A DNA stretch of 64,000 bases, taken from the NCBI RefSeq assembly GCF_001423765.1, contig NZ_LMPG01000011.1, positions 1 through 64,000 of the forward strand. Direction: 5' to 3'. Shown here piece by piece: positions 26,909 through 36,461 of this stretch. The DNA is from Sphingomonas sp. Leaf343 (GTDB taxonomy: Bacteria > Pseudomonadota > Alphaproteobacteria > Sphingomonadales > Sphingomonadaceae). The notes below the pieces were generated by a model. The model saw nothing but the letters and a program-made list of their open reading frames with translations, searched no databases and was not told where the DNA came from. A program made the translations under genes and the position numbers. Position 1 is the first letter of the stretch; each line of letters begins with the position of its first letter.

Positions 26909-27310
26909 ATGGCCGACCGACCCACCATTGGCGTCACCCCCTTCCTCACCATCCGCGGCCGCCGCGGTCAGGAGGCGCTGGACTTCTACGCCCGCGCGTT
27001 CGGCGGCGAGGTCGTGGAGCGCAACGTCGCGGAGGATGGCCAGCGGCTGATGCAGGCGGGGCTGAGGATCAACGGCGGCTTCGTCATGCTGTCGGACGAA
27101 TTCCCCGAATGGCGCGGCGCGGCGGAGCCCGAGCCGCAGGGGGTGACGCTCCACCTCCAGGTCGACGACGCCAACCGCTGGACCGACCGCGCGGCGAAGG
27201 CCGGCGCGACCGTGACGATGCCGGTCGCCGACCAGTTCTGGGGCGACCGCTACGGCCAGGTCACCGACCCATTCGGCCACCGCTGGTCGATCGGTTCGCC
27301 GATCAAGTGA
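26909..27310 (+). CDS. VOC-family protein (PhnB/glyoxalase-like)
   Basis: The 133-aa protein has the PhnB-type vicinal-oxygen-chelate fold: GVTPFLTIRGRRGQEALDFYARAFGGEVVER, then HLQVDDANRWTDRAAKAGATVTMPVADQFWGDRYGQVTDPFGHRWSIG. The last motif is the family signature. PhnB-like members often lack enzymatic proof, and their substrates are unknown. The start follows AGGAG. It diverges from the tol-pal operon. Confidence 0.9.
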   Translation: MADRPTIGVTPFLTIRGRRGQEALDFYARAFGGEVVERNVAEDGQRLMQAGLRINGGFVMLSDEFPEWRGAAEPEPQGVTLHLQVDDANRWTDRAAKAGATVTMPVADQFWGDRYGQVTDPFGHRWSIGSPIK

Positions 27311-27315
27311 GCAAG

Positions 27316-27417
27316 CTCTCCCCTCCCCTTCAGGGGAGGGGCCGGGGGTGGGGCGCTTCCGCAAGCGGGCCGCTCGTTGAGAGGCCCCACCCCAACCCTC
27401 CCCTGAAGGGGAGGGAG
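27316..27417. repeat. Long intergenic inverted repeat
   Basis: The two arms, about 27316-27353 and 27384-27417, are near-perfect reverse complements. Each also contains its own small palindrome (CCCCTCCCCTTCAGGGGAGG and CCCTCCCCTGAAGGGGAGGG). Such GC-rich dyads recur between genes in Sphingomonas and Caulobacter relatives. Here it separates the convergent VOC and nitronate monooxygenase genes and could act as a bidirectional terminator. Confidence 0.8.
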
Positions 27418-27469
27418 TAGTTCGGCACTGCGTCGCGGGCTCCACCCGCCGACGTTCGTGCCGAGTTCG

Positions 27470-28498
27470 TCACCCAGCCCGCCGCTCCAGCGCCGCCGCC
27501 GCCTCGTCCATCAGTTCGGCGATGATCGCGGCGGTCGGCTCCTCGCGCTTGACCATGCCGACCGACTGGCCCGCCATGACCGAGCCATGCTCGACATCGC
27601 CGTCGATCACCGCGCGGCGCAGCGCGCCCGCCCAGTAATGCTCGATCTGCAACTGCGCCTCCGCCATCGCGACACCGCCTTCGTCCAGCGACAGCGCGAC
27701 CTCCCGCTGCTTCGCGGTGAACAGCTCGCCGCCGGCATTCTTCAGCGCGCGTACCGGGATGACCGGCAGGCGCGGATCGATCTGCACCGATGCCACCGCA
27801 TCGCGCGCCGACGCGCGCAGAAACGCCTTCTTGAAATTCGGATGCGCGATCGATTCGGTCGCGCAGACGAACTTGGTGCCTAGCTGCACGCCCGCCGCGC
27901 CCATCTCCAGATAGCCGGCGATCGCTTCGCCCCGACCGATCCCGCCCGCGACGAACACCGGCAGTTCGGCGGCGATCTCCGGCAGCATCTCCTGCGCCAG
28001 CACGCTGGTCGACACCGGCCCGATATGGCCGCCCGCCTCCATCCCCTCGATCACCAGCGCGTCGACGCCCGACCGGATCAGCTTCTTCGCAAGACTCAGC
28101 GCCGGCGCGAAGCAGATCACCTTCGCCCCCGTCGCCTTGATCGCCTCCAGCGAACCCTTGGGCGGCAATCCGCCCGCCAGCACGACATGGCCGACCCCAT
28201 GCCGGCCACAGACCTCGATCAGCGCCATCAGGTCGGGATGCATCGTAATCAGGTTCACGCCGAACGGCCTGTCGGTCAGCGCCCTGGTCGCGGTGATCTC
28301 CCGGTCGAGCAGATCGACCGTCATCGCCCCGCACGCGATCACCCCGAACCCGCCCGCATTGGAGATCGCGGCGACGAGGTTACGCTCGCTGACCCACGAC
28401 ATCGCGCCACCCAGAATGGCGACCTCGCTGCCCAGAAAATCGGCCCCGCGCTGCATCAGGCGGGCGAGACGGGGCGAGGCAGCGGTCAGATCGTTCAT
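27470..28498 (-). CDS. Nitronate monooxygenase / 2-nitropropane dioxygenase family
   Basis: This FMN-dependent TIM-barrel oxidoreductase oxidises alkyl nitronates; some relatives are enoyl-ACP reductases (FabK type). Visible motifs are EVAILGGAMSWVSERNLVAAISNAGGFGVI, VIEGMEAGGHIGP (active-site His) and VFVAGGIGRGEAIAGYLEMGAAGVQLGTKFV (phosphate binding). Length 342 aa is normal. It is a single gene on the minus strand. Confidence 0.92.
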   Translation of the reverse strand: MNDLTAASPRLARLMQRGADFLGSEVAILGGAMSWVSERNLVAAISNAGGFGVIACGAMTVDLLDREITATRALTDRPFGVNLITMHPDLMALIEVCGRHGVGHVVLAGGLPPKGSLEAIKATGAKVICFAPALSLAKKLIRSGVDALVIEGMEAGGHIGPVSTSVLAQEMLPEIAAELPVFVAGGIGRGEAIAGYLEMGAAGVQLGTKFVCATESIAHPNFKKAFLRASARDAVASVQIDPRLPVIPVRALKNAGGELFTAKQREVALSLDEGGVAMAEAQLQIEHYWAGALRRAVIDGDVEHGSVMAGQSVGMVKREEPTAAIIAELMDEAAAALERRAG

Positions 28499-28709
28499 CC
28501 CGCCTCCCTAGAACGCCCCGCCGCGGGAATGAAGGGGCGTTGGGTTGGGCGCTGGACTTGGCGAACTCCTCCCTTACGCAGCGTTGCTGGCGCAGGGGCG
28601 TACCAAACTAAGCAGGATTACTCCGGTAGCTTGGAGCAGACGTCGCGAACCGGATGGATTTGCCACGGTTCGGCTATCATCCGTCCGCGCCAGGTATCCT
28701 TTTATCTTC

Positions 28710-29051
28710 TTAAGTTTCTCTCTGGCAGGCCGCAGCATCGAAAAGGAAATTATGTCGGCCATCGAGCATCCGCGGCGTATGGTCCCGCCACCATGCTGCG
28801 GCGCTGGGGCTGCGATCGGCCAGCCGCTCCACCGCAGTCTTCGCGTTCACCGCATATCCCCGCACCTTGACGCTCTTCCCGGAGACCACCGCCCACATTT
28901 GAGCAAGCCAGCCGTCCGGCGCGGAGAGTACGCCCAGACCGCGCCACTCGCGCTCGCGCTGCGAGGCAAGCGGCAGCGACACACCAATCCACTCATCCCT
29001 GACCCAGTCAGGAGCCTCGCCCAGCGGGCGACGCACAATCTTGATGTCCAT
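28710..29051 (-). CDS. Hypothetical protein, 113 aa
   Basis: The frame codes for a soluble protein with many Trp (DWVRDEWIGVSLPL, EWRGLGVLSAPDGWLAQMW, AWWRDH) and a central patch VVSGKSVKVRGYAVNAKTAVERLADRS. Codon use looks genuine. No family is recognised with confidence. It lies alone between lysC and the nitronate monooxygenase gene in a less GC-rich stretch, 204 bases from lysC and 211 from the other. Confidence 0.6.
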   Translation of the reverse strand: MDIKIVRRPLGEAPDWVRDEWIGVSLPLASQREREWRGLGVLSAPDGWLAQMWAVVSGKSVKVRGYAVNAKTAVERLADRSPSAAAWWRDHTPRMLDGRHNFLFDAAACQRET

Positions 29052-29255
29052 CAGAACATGCTGTCACGACTACGCTACGTCCGCAATCGGGAAGGTGTGA
29101 TGGCCGTTGGACTGCCTGTCCTACACGCCAACGACCCTGTACAATCCCGCGCGACCGCTCTTTGACATCGCCGCGCCCACCAAAGATCGCCCGCCCGCGA
29201 CATCCCGCGAAACGGCGCGTCGGACTAGCCCTGGCCTAATCTTCCGCGGCCGGGA

Positions 29256-30515
29256 TCAGCCCGCGACCTCCGCGTCGAGGCCGTAGGCGGTGTGGAGCAC
29301 GCGCACCGCGAGTTCGGTATAATCCTCTTCGATCAGCACGCTGACCTTGATCTCCGACGTCGTGATCGCCTGGATGTTGATCCCGCGCTCGCCCAGCGTG
29401 GTGAACATCGTCGACGCTACGCCCGCGTGGCTCTTCATGCCGACGCCGACGACACTGATCTTCGCGACACGGGTGTCGTGGACCAGCTTGTCGTACCCGA
29501 TCGCGGGCTTCGCCTGTCCGAGCACGTCGAGGCTGCGGGCCAGATCGGCGGCCGGCACCGTGAACGTCACGTCGGTCGATCCGGTCGAATGCGCGACGTT
29601 CTGGACGATCATGTCGACGTTGATGCCCGCCTCCGCCAGCGGTGCGAAGATCGCCGCGACCGAGCCGGGGCGGTCGGGCACGCTGGCCAGCGTGATCTTC
29701 GCCTCGTTCTTGTCGTGCGCGATGCCGGTGATGAGCTGGCGTTCCACGTCGTCGATCTCCTCTTCCCCCACGATCATCGTGCCGGGCAGCGTGTCCGCCA
29801 TCGGAGCATCGTCGCCGGTGAACGACGACAGCACCTGGACGCGGACGTTTTCCTTCATCGCCAGCCCGACGGATCGGGTCTGGAGTACCTTCGCGCCGAC
29901 GCTGGCGAGTTCCAGCATCTCCTCATAGGTCACGCGCGCCAGCTTGCGCGCGCGCGGCACGATGCGCGGGTCGGTGGTGTAGACGCCATCGACATCGGTA
30001 TAGATGTCGCACCGCTCCGCCTTCATCGCCGCCGCGACCGCGACCGCCGACGTGTCGGAGCCGCCCCGGCCCAGCGTCGTCACCCGCCCGCTGTCGGCGA
30101 CACCCTGGAATCCGGGGATCACCGCGACCTCGCCGGCGGAGAGGCTGGCGTCGAGCGCGTCGGTATCGATTGTGCCGATCCGCGCGCGGGCGTGGGCGTC
30201 CGAGGTGTGAATCGGCAATTGCCAACCCAGCCACGACCGCGCCGGCACGCCGATCGCCTGCAACGCGATCGCCAGCAGGCCGCTGGTGATCTGCTCCCCC
30301 GCCGACACCACCACGTCGTATTCGCGCGGATCGTAGAGCGGCGACGCCTCCCGGCAGAAACCGACCAGCCGGTCCGTCTCGCCCGCCATCGCGGACACGA
30401 CCACGGCGACCTGGTTGCCAGCGGCGACCTCCCGCTTCACGCGCGCGGCGACGCTGCGGATGCGCTCGCTTCCCGCCATCGACGTGCCGCCGAACTTCAT
30501 CACGATGCGCGCCAT
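29256..30515 (-). CDS. lysC: Aspartate kinase
   Basis: This enzyme phosphorylates aspartate, the first step to Lys, Thr and Met. The start MARIVMKFGGTSMAGSERI gives 419 aa, the class II size. The kinase region shows KFGGTSM, VVVSAMAGETDRL and TTLGRGGSDTSAVA. Two C-terminal ACT domains (NEAKITLASVPDRPGSVAAIF and ISVVGVGMKSHAGVASTMF) imply feedback control by lysine and/or threonine. The in-frame extension to 30872 overlaps ubiG and is rejected. It diverges from ubiG with 53 bases between starts. Confidence 0.96.
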   Translation of the reverse strand: MARIVMKFGGTSMAGSERIRSVAARVKREVAAGNQVAVVVSAMAGETDRLVGFCREASPLYDPREYDVVVSAGEQITSGLLAIALQAIGVPARSWLGWQLPIHTSDAHARARIGTIDTDALDASLSAGEVAVIPGFQGVADSGRVTTLGRGGSDTSAVAVAAAMKAERCDIYTDVDGVYTTDPRIVPRARKLARVTYEEMLELASVGAKVLQTRSVGLAMKENVRVQVLSSFTGDDAPMADTLPGTMIVGEEEIDDVERQLITGIAHDKNEAKITLASVPDRPGSVAAIFAPLAEAGINVDMIVQNVAHSTGSTDVTFTVPAADLARSLDVLGQAKPAIGYDKLVHDTRVAKISVVGVGMKSHAGVASTMFTTLGERGINIQAITTSEIKVSVLIEEDYTELAVRVLHTAYGLDAEVAG

Positions 30516-30568
30516 CGGCGGGGGCAAACTCCTTTGTGGGAAAGCGGCGGCCCTGATAGGAACAGGGC

Positions 30569-31297
30569 ATGAGTGAAGCAAGCAGCACGATCGTCGCGTC
30601 GGAAGCCGCGCATTTCGGCAAAATGGCGGCGGACTGGTGGGACCCGAAGGGCTCGTCGGCGATGCTCCACCGGCTGAACCCGGTGCGGCTGGGCTATATC
30701 CGCGGCGCGATCGATCGCCATTGGGACGGCGACGACACCAGCTTCTCGCCGCTGGCGGGCAGGACCGCGCTCGACGTCGGATGTGGGGCGGGGCTGCTGT
30801 CCGAACCGCTCGCCCGGCTGGGTGCGGCAGTGACGGGGCTGGACGCCGCGCCGGAGAATATCGCGGCAGCACAGGCGCATGCGGCGCTGACCGGACTAAA
30901 GATCGACTATCGCGCGGGCAGTGTCGAGCGGCTGGCCGGCGAGCGGTTCGACCTCGTCGTGTCGCTGGAAGTTATCGAGCATGTCGCCTCCCCCGCCGAG
31001 TTCGTACGTGGGCTTGCGGGCGCGCTGGCGCCCGGCGGGCTGATGATCCTGTCGACGCCGAACCGCACGCCGTTGTCGCGCCTGACGCTGGTGGGCCTCG
31101 CCGAACAGACCGGCATGATCCCGCGCGGGACGCACGACTGGGATAAATTCCTGACACCGGACGAGCTGACGACCCTGCTCGCCAGCGAGGGCCTGATCGT
31201 CAGCGACGTTCGCGGCGTCGCCCTGTCCCCGACGCGCGGGTTCGTGCTGAGCGATTCGGTGCAGCTGGACTATATCCTCACCGCGACCCGCGCCTGA
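30569..31297 (+). CDS. ubiG: Ubiquinone biosynthesis O-methyltransferase
   Basis: This SAM-dependent enzyme carries out both O-methylations in ubiquinone synthesis. The N-terminus EAAHFGKMAADWWDPKGSSAMLHRLNPVRLGYI is the UbiG signature. Motif I is LDVGCGAGLLSEPLARLGAAVTGLD. The C-terminal DWDKFLTPDELTTLL also matches. Length 242 aa is normal. It is convergent with the AI-2E-type permease gene. Confidence 0.96.
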   Translation: MSEASSTIVASEAAHFGKMAADWWDPKGSSAMLHRLNPVRLGYIRGAIDRHWDGDDTSFSPLAGRTALDVGCGAGLLSEPLARLGAAVTGLDAAPENIAAAQAHAALTGLKIDYRAGSVERLAGERFDLVVSLEVIEHVASPAEFVRGLAGALAPGGLMILSTPNRTPLSRLTLVGLAEQTGMIPRGTHDWDKFLTPDELTTLLASEGLIVSDVRGVALSPTRGFVLSDSVQLDYILTATRA

Positions 31298-31316
31298 AGC
31301 GGGACGGCGCCGGCGG

Positions 31317-32417
31317 TCAGGCGGCGGTGTCTCCGGCGGCATCATCGCCGTCCCCGTCGCGCTCCTCCTCACGCTCGGCGCTGCGTTCCAGCGCCGACTT
31401 CATCATCGCCGTGAACGGATCGGCCAGCGCCAGACCGAGGATGCCGAACAGCGCACTCGCCATGATCTGCATGCCCAGCGTCAGGGCCGGCGGCAGGTCC
31501 ACCGTCTTTTTCGCGACGATCGGCAGCAGCACGTACCCGTCGAACGTCTGCACGATCAGATACGTCCCGATCGCCCAGAACCCGACATCGCTGCCCGCCG
31601 AAAAGCCCACCGCGATCATCAGCGCGCCGCTGATGAAGGCGCCGATATTGGGAATGAACGCCAGCAACCCGGTCAGGATGCCGAGGATCATCGCCATCGG
31701 CACCCCGCCCAGCATCAGCGCGAACCATGTCAGCACGCCCTCTGCGATCATCCCCAGAATGCGTCCGAACAGCAGCCGGCGCAGCGTCCGGCCCATGCGC
31801 TGCAACACGACCGAGAACTCGGCCCGATTGGCACGGGGCACCAGCCATTCCAGCCCACGCTGATAGACGCCGGGGTCCATCGCCACGAACAGGCCGATGA
31901 CGAGGATCATGAACATCGTCGTCAGCGCACCGATCGCGGTGCCCACCCACGACGTGATCCGCCCGACCGATCCCAGCGCCTGCTTCGCGATGCCGTTGAC
32001 GTCCGACGCACCCGGCATCAGCCCCTGCTCGCCGAGCCAGCCCGAAAAGCGGTTCGCCTGCACCTCCAGCGTAGAGCGCAACTGCGTGACCTGCGCCGTC
32101 ACCTGCACGCCCGTCAGGTAGAAGGTGCCGAGCAGGAACGCGATGACCAGCACGACGACGATCAGCAGCCGCCATCCCCGCCCGATCGGCAATATCTTCC
32201 CCAGCAGCCGGACACCGCCGTCGAACAGGGCGGCCACGACCAGCCCGGCGAAGATGATGAGCAACGGCTGGATCAGCAGCACCGCGACCGCGATCGCGCA
32301 GATCAGGCCAATCCACACGCCGGCTCGCTTCAGTTCGATACGGATGAAGTCGTCGCGCAGCTCCAGCGGCGCGGCATTCCGGACCTTCGTCGGCTTGGGG
32401 TCCGGGTGGTCGGCCAT
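31317..32417 (-). CDS. AI-2E-family (PerM-like) permease
   Basis: The 366-aa protein has about eight membrane helices. The AI-2E/PerM signature is near the C-terminus: LAFIPNIGAFISGALMIAVGF and VLLPIVAKKTVDLPPALTLGMQIMASALFGILGLALADPF. The family includes a quorum-signal exporter and ion antiporters, so the substrate is open. It begins within the lepB stop (TAATG, one base shared) and so is the last gene of the pyrE-to-lepB operon. The tail is very acidic. Confidence 0.88.
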   Translation of the reverse strand: MADHPDPKPTKVRNAAPLELRDDFIRIELKRAGVWIGLICAIAVAVLLIQPLLIIFAGLVVAALFDGGVRLLGKILPIGRGWRLLIVVVLVIAFLLGTFYLTGVQVTAQVTQLRSTLEVQANRFSGWLGEQGLMPGASDVNGIAKQALGSVGRITSWVGTAIGALTTMFMILVIGLFVAMDPGVYQRGLEWLVPRANRAEFSVVLQRMGRTLRRLLFGRILGMIAEGVLTWFALMLGGVPMAMILGILTGLLAFIPNIGAFISGALMIAVGFSAGSDVGFWAIGTYLIVQTFDGYVLLPIVAKKTVDLPPALTLGMQIMASALFGILGLALADPFTAMMKSALERSAEREEERDGDGDDAAGDTAA

Positions 32418-33370
32418 TACCGGGCGGCGGGGCCGGTCGCGGGGTGGAGCGACGATCCCGCCCGGCCGCCGCGTAGCGATCCCGCCCAGGTCAACGGGTT
32501 GAGCGTCGCATCGCCGTCCAGACTGAACGTCACGAACTCCGCGCGGCCACCCAGATTCTCGTACGGCACCGGTCCGCCCAATCCCAGATCGGCGAGCGGG
32601 AACCGGCTGTCCGCCGAACGATCGCGATTGTCGCCCATCAGGAATACGCGGCCCTGCGGGATCTTGATCGGTCCGAAATTGTCGCCGGGGCTGAACCCCA
32701 GTTCGATCGTGTCGTAATGGCGGCCGTTCGGCAGCGTTTCGGTCACGGTCGGCAAGCGGCAGACCCCGCTGCCGTCAGGCAGCGTCTCGCGCGCGCCGGG
32801 GTAATCCGATTCGCGGCACGGGCTGTTGGTGTCGACGGGGATCAGCGTGTCGTGCACCGCCCCGCGCCTGACCGGAGTACCGTTCAGGATTACCACGCCG
32901 CCGCGCACCTCCAGCGTGTCGCCCGGCAGGCCGATGACCCGCTTGATATAGTCGTTGCGCGTTCCCGGCGGCGTCACGATCACCACGTCGCCCCGCGTCG
33001 GCAGCGATCCCAGCAGACGGCCCTTCGTGAACGGCAATTGCGCGCTCCAGCTATCGACCGGCTCGCGCAGGACCAGACCCTTGAAGATCGCGACCGGATT
33101 CGGGATCGTCGGCGACACGAACGACCAGCCATAGGCGAACTTCGTCACGACCAGCCGGTCGCCGACCCGCAATCCCGGCAGCATCGATTCGGATGGAATA
33201 TAGAAGGGCTTGGCGACGAAGCTGTGGAATCCCAGCACGATCACGATCAGCCAGAAGATGCCCTTGACCTCGCTCCACCAGTCGGTGCCCGGCTTCCGGG
33301 CGAGCGGGGTCTTCGTACCTTCGTCGGTCTGGTTCAGCACCGTCGCCTCGTTCAACGTCGCTTCCTTCAT
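32417..33370 (-). CDS. lepB: Signal peptidase I
   Basis: This membrane-anchored serine protease removes Sec and Tat signal peptides. One helix ([19 protein letters not shown]) precedes the catalytic serine in [19 protein letters not shown] and the lysine in [17 protein letters not shown]. The last conserved box is [17 protein letters not shown]. The 317 aa include a long loop with a Cys pair (NSPCRESDY...GVCRL) compared with the minimal enzyme. Its start overlaps the acpS stop as ATGA. Confidence 0.96.
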   Translation of the reverse strand: MKEATLNEATVLNQTDEGTKTPLARKPGTDWWSEVKGIFWLIVIVLGFHSFVAKPFYIPSESMLPGLRVGDRLVVTKFAYGWSFVSPTIPNPVAIFKGLVLREPVDSWSAQLPFTKGRLLGSLPTRGDVVIVTPPGTRNDYIKRVIGLPGDTLEVRGGVVILNGTPVRRGAVHDTLIPVDTNSPCRESDYPGARETLPDGSGVCRLPTVTETLPNGRHYDTIELGFSPGDNFGPIKIPQGRVFLMGDNRDRSADSRFPLADLGLGGPVPYENLGGRAEFVTFSLDGDATLNPLTWAGSLRGGRAGSSLHPATGPAAR

Positions 33371-33783
33371 TCGCTCGCGTCCCGCCGGGGAATGGCCTCG
33401 ATCACGACGAAGGCCTGCGCCCAGGGGTGATCGTCGGTCAGGGTCAGATGCACCCGTGCGGCCATGCCATGCGGGACCAGCGCGTCAAGTGCCGCCTGAG
33501 CGCCACCGGACAGGGCCAGCGCCGGCGCGCCCGATGGTGCGTTGACGACGCCGATATCCCTCATGAAGACACCGCGCCTGAAGCCCGTCCCGACGGCCTT
33601 GGAAAACGCCTCCTTGGCCGCGAAGCGCTTGGCCAGCGTGCCGGCCTTGGTGAACGGCCGCCGCGCCGCCTTTGCTCGCTCGACATCGGTGAACACCCGC
33701 GCCTCGAACCGCTCGCCGAACCGCTCGATCGACTGGGCGATCCGCTCGATATTGCACAGGTCGGATCCTAGACCGACGATCAT
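33367..33783 (-). CDS. acpS: Holo-[acyl-carrier-protein] synthase
   Basis: This enzyme transfers 4'-phosphopantetheine from CoA to ACP. The N-terminal [14 protein letters not shown] carries the Mg-binding Asp and [16 protein letters not shown] the second acidic ligand (KEA-S-K). The trimer-forming length of 138 aa is normal. It lies 30 bases after pdxJ and overlaps lepB, a common alphaproteobacterial pdxJ-acpS-lepB order. Confidence 0.96.
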   Translation of the reverse strand: MIVGLGSDLCNIERIAQSIERFGERFEARVFTDVERAKAARRPFTKAGTLAKRFAAKEAFSKAVGTGFRRGVFMRDIGVVNAPSGAPALALSGGAQAALDALVPHGMAARVHLTLTDDHPWAQAFVVIEAIPRRDASE

Positions 33784-33813
33784 CGGACGATCCCGGCACG
33801 AACAGGCCGATCC

Positions 33814-34545
33814 CTACCCACGCGCCGCGTCCATCGCGTCGCGCATCCGCCGTACCGCCTCGTCCAGCCCGACGAACAGCGCCTCGCCGACGAGGAAATG
33901 GCCGATATTCAATTCCCGCACCTGCGGAATGGCCGCGATCGGTCCGACATTGTCGAACGTCAGTCCATGTCCGGCATGGACCTCGATCCCGTTCTTCGCC
34001 GCCAGCGCCGCCGCATCGGACAGCCGCCGCACCTCCTCCGTCCGCGCTTCCCCGTCCAGTTCGGCATAGCGGCCGGTGTGCAGCTCCACGACGGGGGCGC
34101 CCAGACGGATCGCCGCCTCGATCTGTCGCGCATCGGGTTCGATGAACAGCGACACGCGGATATTCGCGCCATTCAGTTCGCTGACGAGATGCTGGAGGTG
34201 GTTGTGCTGCCCCGCCGCGTCCAGCCCGCCTTCGGTCGTCCGCTCTTCGCGTTTTTCCGGTACGATGCAGGCCGCATGCGGCCGGTGACGCAGCGCGATG
34301 GCGAGCATCTCGTCGGTGGCCGCCATTTCGAGGTTGAGCGGGATCGTCAGTTCCGCAGCGAGCCGGGCGATATCGTCGTCGGTGATGTGCCGCCGATCCT
34401 CCCGCAGATGCGCGGTGATGCCATCGGCACCCGCGTCCGCCGCCAGCAGCGCCGCGCGCACCGGATCGGGATAGCCCGCTCCGCGCGCGTTCCGCACCGT
34501 CGCGACATGGTCGATATTGACGCCCAGACGCAGGATGCCGGTCAT
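33814..34545 (-). CDS. pdxJ: Pyridoxine 5'-phosphate synthase
   Basis: This TIM-barrel enzyme closes the pyridoxine ring from DXP and 3-amino-1-hydroxyacetone phosphate. Signatures are [43 protein letters not shown] and [21 protein letters not shown]. Length 243 aa is normal. The start overlaps the serine hydrolase stop as ATGA. Confidence 0.97.
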   Translation of the reverse strand: MTGILRLGVNIDHVATVRNARGAGYPDPVRAALLAADAGADGITAHLREDRRHITDDDIARLAAELTIPLNLEMAATDEMLAIALRHRPHAACIVPEKREERTTEGGLDAAGQHNHLQHLVSELNGANIRVSLFIEPDARQIEAAIRLGAPVVELHTGRYAELDGEARTEEVRRLSDAAALAAKNGIEVHAGHGLTFDNVGPIAAIPQVRELNIGHFLVGEALFVGLDEAVRRMRDAMDAARG

Positions 34546-35621
34546 GCGCAGGCCGCCGCAGAGAGGATCGCATAGCTGGGGCCCCGGCCCTGCCAGATCT
34601 CCCCGAACTCATAATCCGCGCGATTGGTCACAAGCGCGATGACGATCCCCTTGTCCGGCATGATGACGTTGCGGACCTGAAACCGCCCGATGCCGCCACG
34701 GCGCTCGACGATCCGGACCGGCGCAGGGCAACCCTGCAACGGCGCACTGAACGTCCACTGGCCCAGCGCCATATATCCCAGTTTCGGATCGCCCGCCCAC
34801 ATCGCATCCCGCGCAGGCTCGCTGAGCAACTGACCCGACAGCAACGCGCGGTCGAACCCGGCCATGTCGGCAGCGGTCCCGACCAGCCCGCCCGCCGCGC
34901 CGTAGCGCATCAGCATCGCCCGCTCGGCGGCGTCCGGTCCACCCGGCCACGTCTCGTCCACCGTCGCCGACTGTGGCGTCACGAAATGCGCCGCCAGCCC
35001 CAGCGGCCCGGCGATCCGCTGCTGGAACAGGTCCGGCAACGTCAGCTTCGCCGTCCGCTCCAGCAGCGCACCGACGACGATGTAATCGCAATTGTTATAC
35101 CGCCACTGGCCCCCCGCCGCCGCACGGCCTTTCAGGCACCAGCCCAGACCAGTCTCGCCACCGGTATAGAAGGCCGGGTCGCCATTCGCATCCTTGGGGC
35201 TGTCGTCCGGGTTGCGCAGACCCGCGCGATGCTGGAGCAATTGCCGCAGCGTCGGCGCATTCGCTCCCAGCACCGGCAAATACCGATTCGCCGGAACGTC
35301 GAGCGCCAGCCGCCCGGCATCGACTTCCTGCATCGCCAGCGTCGCCACGACCTGCTTGGTCACCGACGCCCATGGCCAGACCGACTCGTAGGTGAACGCT
35401 CCGGGCTGACCCTTCGCCGGCTGGCCAACGCCACCGCCCGCGATCCTGCGCGGACCCTGATATACGGAATATACGCCCGCGAAGCCGCTGGCATCCAGAG
35501 CCGCCTCGATCCGCAGGCGCGCCGCCGCATCGGCACGGGCCAGGGCCTGAGCCTGCTGCTCGCCCTGCGCCGTCACCGGGCTTGCCAGCATCAGCGCGAC
35601 CAAGGTCAGCAATGCCCTCAT
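34542..35621 (-). CDS. Serine hydrolase, beta-lactamase/penicillin-binding class C fold
   Basis: A signal peptide ([19 protein letters not shown]) is followed by a class C-type serine hydrolase core. SxxK is in [12 protein letters not shown] and YxN is YNN in [19 protein letters not shown]; a C-terminal block replaces the KTG box. It is likely a periplasmic D,D-peptidase or esterase rather than a resistance lactamase. The ATG at 35621 (359 aa) overlaps the pyrE stop, and its stop overlaps the pdxJ start, so it sits unexpectedly between pyrE and pdxJ. Confidence 0.88.
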   Translation of the reverse strand: MRALLTLVALMLASPVTAQGEQQAQALARADAAARLRIEAALDASGFAGVYSVYQGPRRIAGGGVGQPAKGQPGAFTYESVWPWASVTKQVVATLAMQEVDAGRLALDVPANRYLPVLGANAPTLRQLLQHRAGLRNPDDSPKDANGDPAFYTGGETGLGWCLKGRAAAGGQWRYNNCDYIVVGALLERTAKLTLPDLFQQRIAGPLGLAAHFVTPQSATVDETWPGGPDAAERAMLMRYGAAGGLVGTAADMAGFDRALLSGQLLSEPARDAMWAGDPKLGYMALGQWTFSAPLQGCPAPVRIVERRGGIGRFQVRNVIMPDKGIVIALVTNRADYEFGEIWQGRGPSYAILSAAACA

Positions 35622-36202
35622 GCCGCAGCCCGGCTCCCGGGCTTGATCGGCGGGATCGCCATCAGTTCGGGCGGCAACGCGTCGGGCGAATAGGTCGGGA
35701 CCTCCAGCCGGATCAACGGATAGAACGGGATGCCGAGATCGGCGGTACCGTTCGATCGATCGACCAGCGCCGCGGCGGCGATCGCCTCGCCGCCTGCCGC
35801 CGCGATCGCGGCGATGGCCTCGCGCGAGCTGAGGCCGGTCGTCACGACATCCTCCATCATCAACACTTTCTGACCGGGTTCCAGGCGGAAGCCGCGGCGC
35901 AGGCCGAAGGTTCCGTCCGGCCGTTCGAGGAACATCGCCTCGACGCCCAGCGCCCGGCCCATCTCGTGCCCCGCGATCACGCCGCCCATCGCCGGCGACA
36001 CGACCGCGGCGATCTGCGCCCGCACGCCCTCGGGGATACGCGCCGCCAGCGCCTCCGCCAGCCGCGCACCCCGCCGCGGGTCCATCAGCACCCGCGCACA
36101 TTGCAGGTAACGCGAGCTGCGCAGCCCCGACGACAGGATGAAATGCCCCTCCAGCAGCGCGTCGGCCGCGCGGAATTCGGCGAGGACATCGTCGTCGGTC
36201 AT
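35618..36202 (-). CDS. pyrE: Orotate phosphoribosyltransferase
   Basis: This pyrimidine-synthesis enzyme adds PRPP to orotate. The PRPP-binding motif is [18 protein letters not shown]. The N-terminal [25 protein letters not shown] matches the bacterial class with an extended C-terminus. The ATG at 36202 gives 194 aa, normal; an in-frame extension to 36283 is not supported. It heads the operon pyrE-hydrolase-pdxJ-acpS-lepB-permease and diverges from coxB across 260 bases. Confidence 0.95.
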   Translation of the reverse strand: MTDDDVLAEFRAADALLEGHFILSSGLRSSRYLQCARVLMDPRRGARLAEALAARIPEGVRAQIAAVVSPAMGGVIAGHEMGRALGVEAMFLERPDGTFGLRRGFRLEPGQKVLMMEDVVTTGLSSREAIAAIAAAGGEAIAAAALVDRSNGTADLGIPFYPLIRLEVPTYSPDALPPELMAIPPIKPGSRAAA

Positions 36203-36461
36203 GAAGGCTCTTTTCCAGGCTGGGGATGGTCCACCGGAGATAGGCGGCACCCCGGCGATAGGCAATGTAAAGCACTCCACCATGAATTCCGCCGGGAAAT
36301 TACGCGCTGTGCCGCTTGAGGCGGATCACCCCCCGGCGTATAGGCCATGCCCAAACGGGCCGCTTGTGCCCGGATTCCGCCGCTTCCCGGGCATCCGGGA
36401 CGGTCCAGAACGTGACACCCGCCGCGTGGCGGGTCATCGACCAACGGGGTAACGACAGACG
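36203..36461. promoter_or_regulatory. Divergent promoter region between pyrE and coxB
   Basis: The 259 bases separate two divergent operons (pyrE and coxB) and must contain both promoters. Small dyads such as TTCCCGGGCATCCGGGA and CCCGCCGCGTGGCGGGT occur at about 36387-36440. No recognisable sigma-70 consensus, riboswitch or repressor site could be assigned by eye. Confidence 0.4.

Noticed and set aside
28574..28762. 62-aa minus-strand ORF
   Set aside because: It overlaps the end of the better-supported 113-aa gene in another frame and has no ribosome site or neighbours to support it.
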